From the NCBI RefSeq assembly GCF_004345725.1, contig NZ_SLXG01000003.1:1-64000 (forward strand): 64,000 nt of DNA, written 5' to 3'. Numbering within the stretch: position 1 is the first letter of the stretch; every line of letters starts with the position of its first letter. The stretch comes from Crenobacter luteus (GTDB lineage: Bacteria; Pseudomonadota; Gammaproteobacteria; Burkholderiales; Chromobacteriaceae). Shown one piece after another: positions 1 through 8,407 of this stretch. The notes under the pieces were generated by a model, which was not told where the DNA came from, did no database searches, and saw only the letters and a list, made by a program, of their open reading frames with translations. A program made the position numbers and the translations under genes.

Positions 1-1
1 G

Positions 2-136
2 GAAGAGGTCATCGAACGGATGTTGCTGCAGGCAAGCCCATTGGGTGAGCGGTTGGAGCGTGCGCCGATCAGGCAGATGCTGGCGCAACAGATAAAATCC
101 GCCATTGATGACTGTCGCCGGCGTCTGGAAAGCTGA
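2..136 (+). CDS. C-terminal end of an unidentified protein (partial)
   Basis: The window opens inside a plus-strand reading frame that gives 44 residues and ends at TGA 134-136. The visible tail is charged and probably helical (it ends RRRLES). There is not enough sequence to assign a family. Its base composition is lower in GC than most of the window, like the Wzz-type gene that follows, so it may belong to the same surface-polysaccharide locus; that is inference from position only. Confidence 0.5.
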   Translation, partial: EEVIERMLLQASPLGERLERAPIRQMLAQQIKSAIDDCRRRLES

Positions 137-509
137 ATCCGAGCCGGCGCAACGGCGACAGATCACGGTTGAACGTACTCAACGCTGAGTTTCTTGAGTA
201 CAAACATGAGTATGTTTTTTAATGGAGCAGCATGGTGAACTGTTTATTCAACGACTTGCAGTCACAATCGCTGTTCAATGTCTGATGGCGAGCAAGAGAG
301 CAACGCCGTCGCCCTATGAAGGTGGCGGCGTTTTTTTGCGCTGTTATGGCTGAATGGGCCGGTCAGGAGCTTGCTGCCGTCGGGCTCCCGTCTGGGTGGG
401 ATAAAAATGACAGGCAATATTTTCTCGCTGTTGGCATAATTGCTTTCTATGGACTCGCCTTCGCTCTCCGGGGCGGTCATGTTTTTCATTATCTCCTCAT
501 TGAAATGCT
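137..509. other. Intergenic region, relatively AT-rich
   Basis: There is no convincing gene between the partial frame and the Wzz-like gene. The stretch contains one clear hairpin terminator (302-337). A 65-codon frame (316-513) starts inside that hairpin and overlaps the next start codon by ATGA, but it has no ribosome site and no recognisable features, so I do not call it. Confidence 0.6.
302..337 (+). terminator. Rho-independent terminator
   Basis: AACGCCGTCGCC pairs with GGTGGCGGCGTT (two G-T wobbles) around a CTATGAA loop and is followed by seven T residues. It probably terminates the upstream polysaccharide-locus transcript. Confidence 0.8.
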
Positions 510-1496
510 ATGAACGCAATGATGCCTGACGATATGCGCGAACACGAAGAGCTGGATATTGCGGACTTGTTGATTGTCGCCTGGAATAACTGGTATTGGT
601 TTTTGTTGATTCCATTGCTCTCAATCGCGACTGCCTTGTTGTTTCTGTTTCAGGCGCCGGTACGCTATTCAGCCACGGCAAGCGTTGTGTTGCCCACAAA
701 AGTGGATGGGCGAGGGGCTCTGAATCTTTTCAACGGGGACAAACTGCAGAAGAATGCTCTTCTTGTCGCAGCGCTTTCTGATGCGGCTGGGGCGCAAATC
801 TCCGAAACCGAAAGGAGGGCATACCTGAAAGCCAGAGTTAAAACCGTGCTGACAAAAGATGGTTTGATTCAGGTGACGGTAGAAGATGCTGTCGCGGAGC
901 GCGCGACCAAGCTGGCCAATAGTTTCGCTCTTGCCGGGCAGGATGTTTTGTCCCAGTCGACCGCTACGCCGGAAGGCCAATTGCTTGCGTTCTTATCTGT
1001 CAGGCGGATTCAGGTTGTGAACAGGCTCGCCGAGCTGCACCAAGGTATTGGTGGCGTTGGGGCGGTGGCCATGCCTTCGGAAGCGGTGCGTCAGCAGCTG
1101 GAACGGGAGGGGAAACTGCTGGCGATGCTGAGCGATCTATCCGCGAAAACGGATAAAGAGACCGTGGTTGTTGAAGTGCCGGACTCGTCCGAGTGGTCGT
1201 CCGGCTCTGTGGTCGAGCGTCTCGTCAGGCAGCAATATTTCTATGAGGCGCTGCTGAAACGGATTGATCGCGATATCACCATGCTTCAGCCAGTGTTGAA
1301 AGACAGTTTTGGTGAAGTTCGCTTGGCCGAGGTGCCCGTCGAAAAAAGTTCGCCAAAATCGGCCAGAATCTTGGCCTTGGCGGGCGTGATTGGTCTGTTC
1401 GGTGCCTTATTTTGGGTTGTTTTTAAAACAAGTTGGCCCACGTTCAAGCATCGCATGCAGAAAAAGCTGGCCAGGTCTGCTGTTTCGAAAAATTAA
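510..1496 (+). CDS. Wzz/chain-length-determinant family inner-membrane protein
   Basis: A 328-residue protein with the Wzz (polysaccharide co-polymerase) layout: a short cytoplasmic N-terminus containing the DIADLLIVAWNNWYWFLLIP motif, a first membrane segment near residues 29-48, a long periplasmic region with predicted helices, and a second membrane segment near residues 286-306 followed by a basic tail. Proteins of this family set the length of O-antigen or capsule chains. The PVRYSATASVVLP stretch just after the first membrane segment is typical. No strong Shine-Dalgarno sequence precedes ATG 510. Codon use is visibly less GC-rich than in the genes after 1.55 kb, which fits a variable, transferred polysaccharide locus. 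The polymer is unknown. Confidence 0.8.
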   Translation: MNAMMPDDMREHEELDIADLLIVAWNNWYWFLLIPLLSIATALLFLFQAPVRYSATASVVLPTKVDGRGALNLFNGDKLQKNALLVAALSDAAGAQISETERRAYLKARVKTVLTKDGLIQVTVEDAVAERATKLANSFALAGQDVLSQSTATPEGQLLAFLSVRRIQVVNRLAELHQGIGGVGAVAMPSEAVRQQLEREGKLLAMLSDLSAKTDKETVVVEVPDSSEWSSGSVVERLVRQQYFYEALLKRIDRDITMLQPVLKDSFGEVRLAEVPVEKSSPKSARILALAGVIGLFGALFWVVFKTSWPTFKHRMQKKLARSAVSKN

Positions 1497-1554
1497 TCTC
1501 AAGACGAATAAAGGCTTTACCTTAGTTCTGTTTTTGTGATGAAGAGGAAAATCG

Positions 1555-2334
1555 ATGAAGAAATCTATTTTCTTGTTGGCGGCGCTTTTGCTATCGACCC
1601 AAGCGACGGCCGCCGACCTGCTCGACACGGTCAAAAGCCGTGGTTCTCTGAAGATCGCCCTCGAAGGGACCTACCCGCCGTTCAACTTCAAGGACAAGAA
1701 CCAGCAACTGACCGGCTTCGAGGTCGAGTTCGGCCGCGCGCTCGCGCAGCGGCTCGGCGTGAAGCCGGAATTCGTCACCGGCGAGTGGAGCGGCCTGCTG
1801 GCCGGCCTGCAAGCGGGCAAGTTCGACGTGGTGCTCAACCAGGTGTCGATCACCGACAAGCGCAAGGAAGTGTTCGACTTCTCGGTGCCCTACACGGTGT
1901 CGAGCGCGCAGCTGATCGTGCGCAAGAACGAGACGCGCAGCTTCAAGAACCTGGAGGACCTGAAGGGCAAGAAGCTCGGCGTCGGTCAGGGCAGCAACTA
2001 CGCCGACATGGCCAAGGCGGTGCCGGGCGTCGAGGTCAAGACCTACCCGGGCGCGCCCGAGTACCTGCAGGACCTGGCGGCCGGCCGCGTCGACGCGGCG
2101 CTCAACGACAGCTTGATGATCCCGTTCTCGATCCGGGAGTCGAAGCTGCCGGTGAAGGCCGGCGCGGCGGTCGGCGGCGTCACGCAGATGGGCGTGCCGT
2201 TCGCCCGCGGCAACCCGAAGTTCAAGGCCGCCGTCGACAAGGCGATCCGCGCGATGCAGGCCGACGGCAGCTTCAGGAAGATCTCGGTGAAATGGTTCGG
2301 CATCGACGTGTCGCAGGCGCCGGGCGCAAAATAA
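1555..2334 (+). CDS. tcyJ: Periplasmic cystine/polar amino-acid binding protein (TcyJ/FliY-like)
   Basis: A 259-residue solute-binding protein of the SBP_bac_3 family. An Sec signal peptide (MKKSIFLLAALLLSTQATAA) is followed by the ligand-binding fold with EGTYPPFNFKD, LTGFEVEF and VVLNQVSITDKRKE, all closely matching enterobacterial FliY/TcyJ, the cystine-binding protein. It captures the amino acid in the periplasm and delivers it to the permease encoded next. The start at 1555 has an AGAGGAAA ribosome site. The permease gene follows after 88 bases. Cystine as substrate is inferred from family resemblance; another polar amino acid is possible. Confidence 0.85.
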   Translation: MKKSIFLLAALLLSTQATAADLLDTVKSRGSLKIALEGTYPPFNFKDKNQQLTGFEVEFGRALAQRLGVKPEFVTGEWSGLLAGLQAGKFDVVLNQVSITDKRKEVFDFSVPYTVSSAQLIVRKNETRSFKNLEDLKGKKLGVGQGSNYADMAKAVPGVEVKTYPGAPEYLQDLAAGRVDAALNDSLMIPFSIRESKLPVKAGAAVGGVTQMGVPFARGNPKFKAAVDKAIRAMQADGSFRKISVKWFGIDVSQAPGAK

Positions 2335-2422
2335 GCGCCCTCGGCCAACCTTGAGGCGCGGCAAGCGCGCTCCTCACGCCCTCGGGGCCCGCCCCGGGGG
2401 CGTTCGCATTTGGAACAACAAC

Positions 2423-3082
2423 ATGAATTGGTGGGAATTGTTCGCAACCGCCGGGCCGGTGCTGCTGACCGGCGCGTTGTATACGCTGCTGTTCGCGGTC
2501 GCGGCCATGGTGCTCGGCCTCGCGCTCGGCTTCGCCGTCGCGCTGGTACGCGTCGCGCGCGTGCCGCTCGTCTCGCATCTCGCGGCCTTCTACGTCAGCG
2601 CGATGCGCGGCACGCCGCTTTTGGTGCAGATCTTCGTCATCTACTACGGCCTGCCGGGCGTCGGCATCGAGTTCGAGCCGGTGACCGCCGGCATTCTCGC
2701 GCTGACCTTGAACGTGGCGGCCTATCTGTCCGAGAGCATGCGCGGCGCGATCGCCGGCGTCGAGAAGGGGCAGTGGGACGCGGCGCTGTCGCTCGGCTTC
2801 ACCTGGTGGCAGAGCATGCGCTACGTGGTCGCGCCGCAGGCCTTGCGGCTGGCGGTACCGAGCCTGTCGAACAGCCTGATCTCGCTGATCAAGGATACCT
2901 CGCTGGTGTCGGTGATCACCGTCACCGAGCTGATGCTGGCGACCAAGGAAGTGATCGCGCAAACCTTCCAGCCCTTGCCGCTGTACCTGGCCGCCGCGGC
3001 GATCTACTGGGCGCTGTCGGCGAGCTTCGAGCGCGTGCAAAAGCGCGTCGAGGCGCGGCTGGAGCGGGCGCACCGGCGCTGA
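2423..3082 (+). CDS. tcyL: Amino-acid ABC transporter permease (TcyL/YecS-like)
   Basis: A 219-residue integral membrane protein of the HisM/TcyL type. It carries the EAA cytoplasmic loop (around EKGQWDAALSLGFTWWQSMRYVVAPQA, split here by position) that docks on the ATPase, and the MRGTPLLVQIF motif typical of polar amino-acid permeases. I chose ATG 2423 because E. coli YecS has almost the same length (222 residues); an upstream in-frame start would add a charged, non-membrane extension. It pairs with the binding protein just upstream. No ATP-binding subunit follows, so the ATPase must be encoded elsewhere. Confidence 0.85.
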   Translation: MNWWELFATAGPVLLTGALYTLLFAVAAMVLGLALGFAVALVRVARVPLVSHLAAFYVSAMRGTPLLVQIFVIYYGLPGVGIEFEPVTAGILALTLNVAAYLSESMRGAIAGVEKGQWDAALSLGFTWWQSMRYVVAPQALRLAVPSLSNSLISLIKDTSLVSVITVTELMLATKEVIAQTFQPLPLYLAAAAIYWALSASFERVQKRVEARLERAHRR

Positions 3083-3100
3083 GCCGGCCCCGTTCGCCCG

Positions 3101-3130
3101 ACACGCCCGCCTTCGCGGGGCGTGTGTTTG
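3101..3130 (+). terminator. Probable terminator after tcyL
   Basis: ACACGCCCGC and GCGGGGCGTGT form a GC-rich stem (one bulge) around a CTTC turn. The following T-run is poor (GTTTG), so efficiency is uncertain. Confidence 0.5.
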
Positions 3131-3317
3131 TGGACGCCGGATGGCGGAGGAGGACGAGGAAGTTTTACCTGACGCAAACTCGATGCAGATATTTCAACGA
3201 AATGCTTGAATGTCATTTAACTTTTGTCTAGGTTTGCTCTTTGATTGAAGCCGCCGCGATGCGGCGGCGCGCCTCGCCCGCGGGCGGGTGCGGGCCAAGG
3301 ACGAAAGGAGACGAACG

Positions 3318-4424
3318 GTGTTTGGTGCAGCGAAGAAACTGGCGGCCTGGCAGGCGCGCTGCGAGCAGGCGGAAAGGGAGAAGGAGGCGGCGCTGGCGCG
3401 CCTTGCCGCGCTGGAGGCCGAGCAGCGGCGGCTGGAGGACGAGCTGGCCGCGCTGCGCGCCGGCGAGGCGCGACGCGACGCCTATATGGGGCCGTTCGCG
3501 GCCACCTGCGACGACCTGCCGGCGTTGCGGCAGTCGTTCGCCGAGGTGGCGCAACTGCTCGACGGCCATTTCGATACCGCGACGCGCGCGGTCAGCGCGC
3601 TGGCCTACAGCCGCGAGGCGGTCGACGGCATGGTCGCCAATTTCGACGAGATCGTCAGCAAGCAGCGGCAGACCTCGGGGGCGATGGACGACCTGGTCGA
3701 GAAGACCACCCGCATCAGCGGCTTCGTGCGCTTGATCCGCGAGGTGGCCGACCAGACCAACCTGCTGGCGTTGAACGCGGCGATCGAGGCCGCGCGCGCC
3801 GGCGAATCGGGTCGTGGCTTTGCGGTGGTCGCCGACGAGGTCCGCAAGTTGGCCGAGCGCACCGCGCTGGCCACCACCGAGATCGCGTCGCTGGTCGGCG
3901 GTATCGAGACCGCCTCGCACGCGACCAAGCAGCAGGTCGACCTCGCCGCGGGCGAGGCCGGCCGCTATCAGGAGGCCGGCCGCGCGACCGCCGCGCGCAT
4001 CCGCGAGCTGGCCGACATGGCCGAGACGATGGCGCGCGTGATCGGGCAGGGCGCCAACGTCAGCTTCCTCGAGATCGTCAAGCTCGACCACATCGTGTTC
4101 AAGCTCGAGATCTACAAGGCGCTGATCGGCTTCTCGGCGCTGGACGCCGACAGCCTGTCCTCGCATACCACCTGCCGGCTCGGCAAGTGGTATTACGAGG
4201 GGCGCGGCTACCACGAGTGCCGCGACCATCCCGACTACCTGGGGCTGGAGAAACCGCACGCCGCCGTGCACGAGCAGGGGCGGCAGGCGCTCTCGGCCTG
4301 GGCGCGCCAGGACGCGGCGGCGACGCGCGAGGCGCTGCGCGAGATGGAAAGGCAGTCCGAGGCGGTGATGGCGATCCTGACCCGCTTCGAGCAGCAGCCG
4401 TGCACCAAGACGCTGGCCGGCTGA
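3318..4424 (+). CDS. Soluble methyl-accepting chemoreceptor with C-terminal CZB zinc-binding domain
   Basis: A 368-residue protein without signal peptide or membrane segment. It has an N-terminal coiled coil (residues 5-55, rich in E, A, R), a methyl-accepting signalling hairpin with the conserved tip [19 protein letters not shown] followed by [18 protein letters not shown], and a C-terminal CZB domain with [20 protein letters not shown] and VH, supplying the His/Cys/His zinc ligands. CZB receptors are known cytoplasmic sensors of oxidants or zinc that feed CheA/CheW (TlpD type). The start is GTG 3318, seven bases after AAAGGAG. The gene stands alone, without che genes nearby. Confidence 0.9.
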   Translation: MFGAAKKLAAWQARCEQAEREKEAALARLAALEAEQRRLEDELAALRAGEARRDAYMGPFAATCDDLPALRQSFAEVAQLLDGHFDTATRAVSALAYSREAVDGMVANFDEIVSKQRQTSGAMDDLVEKTTRISGFVRLIREVADQTNLLALNAAIEAARAGESGRGFAVVADEVRKLAERTALATTEIASLVGGIETASHATKQQVDLAAGEAGRYQEAGRATAARIRELADMAETMARVIGQGANVSFLEIVKLDHIVFKLEIYKALIGFSALDADSLSSHTTCRLGKWYYEGRGYHECRDHPDYLGLEKPHAAVHEQGRQALSAWARQDAAATREALREMERQSEAVMAILTRFEQQPCTKTLAG

Positions 4425-4444
4425 CGCCGGTGCCCATACGGCAA

Positions 4445-4467
4445 AACGCCCCGCACAGCGGGGCGTT
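4445..4467. terminator. Bidirectional terminator
   Basis: A perfect 9-bp stem AACGCCCCG/CGGGGCGTT lies between the convergent chemoreceptor and decarboxylase genes. Read on the minus strand it is followed by TTTT, so it serves the decarboxylase best. Confidence 0.75.
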
Positions 4468-4490
4468 GTCGCGTCCGGCTTGTGCGGCGC

Positions 4491-6755
4491 TTACAGGCGC
4501 ACGCAGTCGACGCAGTAGACCTTGCGACCGTCTTGCTCCTGCGCGACCAGGCCGTGCACGTCGGTCTCGAAGCCCGGCAGGCGGCGGTTGAAGTCCTGAG
4601 CGAAGCGCAGGTAGTCGACGATGGTCTTGTTGAAGCGCTCGCCCGGGATCAGGAGCGGGATGCCCGGCGGGTACGGCGTCAAGAGCACCGCGGTGATGCG
4701 GCCTTCCAGTTCGTCGACCGGCACGCGGTCGATCTCGCGGTGCGCCATCTTGGCGAAGGCGTCCGACGGCTTCATCGCCGGTTCCATGCCCGACAGGTAG
4801 ATCTCGGTGGTCAGCCGCGCGATGTCGTGCTCGCGGTACAGGTTGTGGATCTTCTGGCACAGGTCGCGCAGGCCGACGCGCTCGTACTCCGGGTACTTGG
4901 CGACGAACTCCGGCATGATCCGCCACATCGGCTGGTTCTTGTCGTAATCGTCCTTGAACTGCTGCAGCAGCGAGATCAGCGTGTTCCAGCGGCCCTTGGT
5001 GATGCCGATGGTGAACATGATGAAGAAGCTGTACAGACCGGTCTTCTCGACCACCACGCCGTGCTCGGTCAGGTACTTGGTGACGATGGCGGCCGGGATG
5101 CCGAGTTCCTCGAAGCTGCCGTCGACGTTCAGGCCCGGGGTCAACAGCGTCGCCTTGATCGGGTCGAGCATGTTGAAGCCGTCCTCGATGTTGCCGAAGT
5201 CGTGCCAGGCCTCGCCGGCCTTGAGCTTCCAGTCGTCGGCGTCGCAGATGCCCTCGGCCGACAGCTGTTCGGGGCCCCAGACGCGGAACCACCAGTCGTC
5301 GCCGTATTCCTCGTCGACCTTGCGCATCGCGCGGCGGAAGTCGAGCGCCTCGACCAGCGATTCCTCGACCAGCGCGTGACCGCCCGGCTGCTCCATCATC
5401 GCGGCGGCGACGTCGCAGCTGGCGATGATCGCGTACTGCGGGCTGGTCGACGTGTGCATCAGGTAGGCTTCGTTGAAGCTGTCGCGGTCGAGCGGGCGCG
5501 ATTCGGGGTCCTGCACCAGGATCTGCGACGCCTGGCTCAAACCGGCCAACAGCTTGTGCGTCGACTGGGTCGAGAAGATCATCGACTCCTTGCAGCGCGG
5601 CCGGCCCTCGCCGATCGCGTGGAAGTCGCCGTAGAAGTCGTGGAAGGCCGCGTGCGGCAGCCACGCCTCGTCGAAGTGCAGCGTGTCGACCTCGCCGTCG
5701 AGCAGGCCCTTGATCTCCTCGACGTTGTACAGGATGCCGTCGTAGGTCGACTGCGTGATGGTCAGGATGCGCGGCTTGGCGTTCGGGTTCTTCTCGACGA
5801 TCTCGCGCGCGAACGGGTTGGCGAGGATCTTCTGGCGGATCGTTTCCGGCTGGAATTCCGATTTCGGGATCGGGCCGATGATGCCGTAGTGGTTGCGCGT
5901 CGGCATCAGGAACACCGGCACCGCGCCGGTCATGATGATCGCGTGCAGGTTCGACTTGTGGCAGTTGCGGTCGACCAGCACGATGTCGCCGGCGGCGACG
6001 GTGCTGTGCCAGACGATCTTGTTCGACGTCGACGTGCCGTTGGTGACGAAGAACAGGTGGTCGGCGTGGCAGATGCGCGCGGCGTTGCGCTCGCTCGCGG
6101 CGACCGGGCCGGTGTGGTCCAACAGTTGGCCGAGCTCGTCGACCGCGTTGCACACGTCGGCGCGCAGCATGTTCTCGCCGAAGAACTGGTGGAACATCTG
6201 GCCGACCGGGCTCTTCAGGAAGGCGACGCCGCCCGAGTGGCCCGGGCAGTGCCACGAGTACGAGCCGTCGTAGGCGTAGTCGACCAGCGCGCGGAAGAAC
6301 GGCGGCGCCAGGCTGTCGAGGTAGGACTTCGCCTCGCGGATGATGTGGCGCGCGACGAACTCCGGCGTGTCCTCGTGCATGTGGATGAAGCCGTGCAGCT
6401 CGCGCAGGATGTCGTTCGGGATGTGGCGCGCGGTGCGCGTCTCGCCGTACATGTACAGCGGGATGTCCGGGTTGCGGCCGCGGATGCGCTGCACGAAGCC
6501 CCTGAGCTGGGCGAGCGCCTCCAGCGTTTCCTCCGGGGTGCCGCCGCCGAATTCCTCGTCGTCGATCGACAGGATGAAGCCGGCGGCGCGGCTCTGCTGC
6601 TGCGCGAAGGAGGTCAGGTCGCCGTAGCTGGTGTAGCCGACCACGCTCATGCCCTCGGCCTCGATGGCCGCCGCCAGCTCGCGGATGCCGGAGCCGCTGG
6701 TGTTCTCGGATCGGAAGTCTTCGTCGATGATGACGATGGGGAAGTAAAAACGCAT
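4491..6755 (-). CDS. PLP-dependent arginine (Orn/Lys/Arg) decarboxylase, AdiA-like
   Basis: A 754-residue fold-I decarboxylase of the Orn/Lys/Arg class. It has an N-terminal response-regulator-like wing domain (residues 1-120), the PLP core with SWHCPGHSGG (168-176), FDEAW (361-365) and the PLP lysine in STHKLLAG (K401), then the C-terminal domain with PPGIPLLIPGERF. The DEAW motif, rather than DSAW, favours arginine decarboxylase over lysine or ornithine enzymes. It converts arginine to agmatine and CO2, for acid stress or polyamine supply. ATG 6755 is chosen because AGGAAA lies 7 bases upstream; an in-frame ATG at 6776 lacks such a site. There is no antiporter gene beside it. Confidence 0.87.
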   Translation of the reverse strand: MRFYFPIVIIDEDFRSENTSGSGIRELAAAIEAEGMSVVGYTSYGDLTSFAQQQSRAAGFILSIDDEEFGGGTPEETLEALAQLRGFVQRIRGRNPDIPLYMYGETRTARHIPNDILRELHGFIHMHEDTPEFVARHIIREAKSYLDSLAPPFFRALVDYAYDGSYSWHCPGHSGGVAFLKSPVGQMFHQFFGENMLRADVCNAVDELGQLLDHTGPVAASERNAARICHADHLFFVTNGTSTSNKIVWHSTVAAGDIVLVDRNCHKSNLHAIIMTGAVPVFLMPTRNHYGIIGPIPKSEFQPETIRQKILANPFAREIVEKNPNAKPRILTITQSTYDGILYNVEEIKGLLDGEVDTLHFDEAWLPHAAFHDFYGDFHAIGEGRPRCKESMIFSTQSTHKLLAGLSQASQILVQDPESRPLDRDSFNEAYLMHTSTSPQYAIIASCDVAAAMMEQPGGHALVEESLVEALDFRRAMRKVDEEYGDDWWFRVWGPEQLSAEGICDADDWKLKAGEAWHDFGNIEDGFNMLDPIKATLLTPGLNVDGSFEELGIPAAIVTKYLTEHGVVVEKTGLYSFFIMFTIGITKGRWNTLISLLQQFKDDYDKNQPMWRIMPEFVAKYPEYERVGLRDLCQKIHNLYREHDIARLTTEIYLSGMEPAMKPSDAFAKMAHREIDRVPVDELEGRITAVLLTPYPPGIPLLIPGERFNKTIVDYLRFAQDFNRRLPGFETDVHGLVAQEQDGRKVYCVDCVRL

Positions 6756-7194
6756 GCCAGTTTCCTGAAAAAGCAAACTGCGCTGGCGGTGCGGAGCGGT
6801 GCGAACGACCGGCCCGTCCTGAGGGCGCTGAAAAAAGGGCGCTTTGCGCCGCAGTGCGTACTTGAGCTGCTTTCGGCAACCGTCTCGTCAGCCGGCCCGG
6901 GGGTGTCGTGAAGGCGCGCGCCGCGACGGCGCAGGCTCCGCTTCGGCCCCAAGTCACCCGTAAAAGGGGCGTATCTTAAACGAGAACGGTGACAAGATTG
7001 CGTTCTTGTCGGCGCGAATCCAGCGCCGGCGCGGGTTTGCCGGGCTAAGTGCCCGTGTTTCGGCGCTTTTGGCCGTCGTGCCCGGGCGAAAAAGCGTCGC
7101 AGTTTTACGACAATACGACACGACGGCGCTTGCCTTGCCGGCCGTCGTCTGCTCCCGCTACCCTTGTCAGACCGTTTTCCGTCCGGACCATTCC
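6756..7194. other. Divergent intergenic region
   Basis: This 439-base region separates the minus-strand decarboxylase from the plus-strand PLP enzyme and should hold both promoters. I see no hairpin terminator, RNA gene or strong promoter match in it. Frames in this stretch are extensions of flanking genes and lack ribosome sites. Confidence 0.5.
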
Positions 7195-8337
7195 ATGAAA
7201 TTCGCCACCAAGGCCATCCATCTGGGCCACGACCCGAAGGCGCACCAGCGCGCGGTGATGCCGCCCGTCTACCAGACCTCGGCGTTCGCCTTCGACCACG
7301 TCGGCGAGGCGCTGCCGTTCAGCTACGCGCGCGGCGGCACGCCGACCCGCGCCGCGCTCGAGGATTGCCTCGCCGGGCTGGAGAACGCCCGCCACGGCCT
7401 GGCGTTTTCCAGCGGCATGGCGGCGATCGACGCGGTGCTGCGCGCGACGCTCAAGCCTGGCGACACGGTCGTCGCGCAGGCCGACTGCTACGGCGGCGCC
7501 TACCGCCTGTTGACGCGGCTGCTGCAGCCGGCCGGCGTCAAGGTGGTGTTCGCCGACCTGTCCGACCCCGCCAGTCTGCCCGCGCTGCTTGACGGGAGCG
7601 TGAAGCTCGTCTGGCTCGAGTCGCCGTCCAACCCGTTGCTCAATCTCGTCGACATCGCCGCGCTCGCGGCGATCGCGCGCGCCGCCGGCGTCAGGGTCGC
7701 GGTCGACAACACCTTCGCGACGCCCTACCTGCAGAACCCGCTCGAGCTGGGCGCCGACGTCGTCGTCCACTCGGCGACCAAGTACCTCGGCGGCCATTCG
7801 GACGTGCTGTTGGGGCTGGTCGCGCTCGACGACGAGGCCTTGTTCCGCGACATCCGCCTCGTGCAGCTGTCGGCCGGCGCGGTGCCCGGGCCGCAGGACT
7901 GTTTCCTCGTGCTGCGCGGCATCAAGACGCTGGCGCTCAGGATGGAGCGCCACTGCGACAACGCCGAGCGGGTCGCCGACTTCCTGCTCGGCCAAGCCTC
8001 GGTAGAAAAGGTGTTCTTCCCGGGCCTGCCCGACCATCCGCAGCACGCGCTTGCCAAACGGCAGCAGCGCCGCTTCGGCGGCATTGTGTCCTTCTACCTG
8101 AGGGACGACAGCCGCGAGGCCGCCAGCCGGGTCGCCGAGCGCCTGCGGTTGTTCGCGTTGGCCGAGTCGCTCGGCGGCGTCGAGTCGCTGGTCAACCACT
8201 CGGCGACCATGTCGCACGGCTCGCTGCCGCCGGAGAAGCGGCGCGAGCTCGGCATCCGCGAGGGCTTGCTGCGGCTGTCGCTCGGCATCGAGGACGTCGA
8301 CGACCTGCTCGACGATCTGGCGCAAGCGCTGGCCTGA
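7195..8337 (+). CDS. Cys/Met-metabolism PLP enzyme (cystathionine gamma-synthase / gamma-lyase / beta-lyase family)
   Basis: A 380-residue protein of the transsulfuration family. It shows the N-terminal TKAIHLGHDP and PPVYQTSAF motifs, SSGMAAIDAV (PLP phosphate binding), SPSNPLLNLVDI, the PLP lysine in HSATKYLGGHSD and the C-terminal SLGGVESLVNHSATMSH and RLSLGIEDVDDL signatures. The family interconverts cysteine, homocysteine and cystathionine; sequence by eye does not separate synthase from lyase. ATG 7195 matches the usual family start; its ribosome site is weak. The gene is monocistronic, ended by the strong hairpin at 8351-8395. The cystine transporter earlier in the window fits a sulfur amino-acid theme but is not adjacent. 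Confidence 0.85.
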   Translation: MKFATKAIHLGHDPKAHQRAVMPPVYQTSAFAFDHVGEALPFSYARGGTPTRAALEDCLAGLENARHGLAFSSGMAAIDAVLRATLKPGDTVVAQADCYGGAYRLLTRLLQPAGVKVVFADLSDPASLPALLDGSVKLVWLESPSNPLLNLVDIAALAAIARAAGVRVAVDNTFATPYLQNPLELGADVVVHSATKYLGGHSDVLLGLVALDDEALFRDIRLVQLSAGAVPGPQDCFLVLRGIKTLALRMERHCDNAERVADFLLGQASVEKVFFPGLPDHPQHALAKRQQRRFGGIVSFYLRDDSREAASRVAERLRLFALAESLGGVESLVNHSATMSHGSLPPEKRRELGIREGLLRLSLGIEDVDDLLDDLAQALA

Positions 8338-8350
8338 GGCCGTAAAAGCC

Positions 8351-8395
8351 CGACAAGTTGGCCGAGCCCCGCAAAAGGGCTCGGCCAACTTGTCG
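8351..8395. terminator. Perfect 19-bp inverted repeat between convergent genes, built from two TTGGCCGAG copies
   Basis: 8351-8369 and 8377-8395 are exact reverse complements (19 bp) with a CGCAAAA loop. Each arm contains one copy of the window-wide 9-mer TTGGCCGAG (8358-8366, and its complement 8380-8388). It sits 13 bases from the ends of both convergent genes, so it probably terminates both transcripts, although neither side has a T-run. The head-to-head arrangement resembles the way Neisserial uptake sequences are placed in terminators. Confidence 0.75.
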
Positions 8396-8407
8396 CGGCG
8401 TCGCGAT

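Noticed and set aside
316-513. 65-codon plus-strand frame whose stop overlaps the Wzz start (ATGA)
   Set aside because: It starts inside a terminator hairpin, lacks a ribosome site and has no recognisable features.
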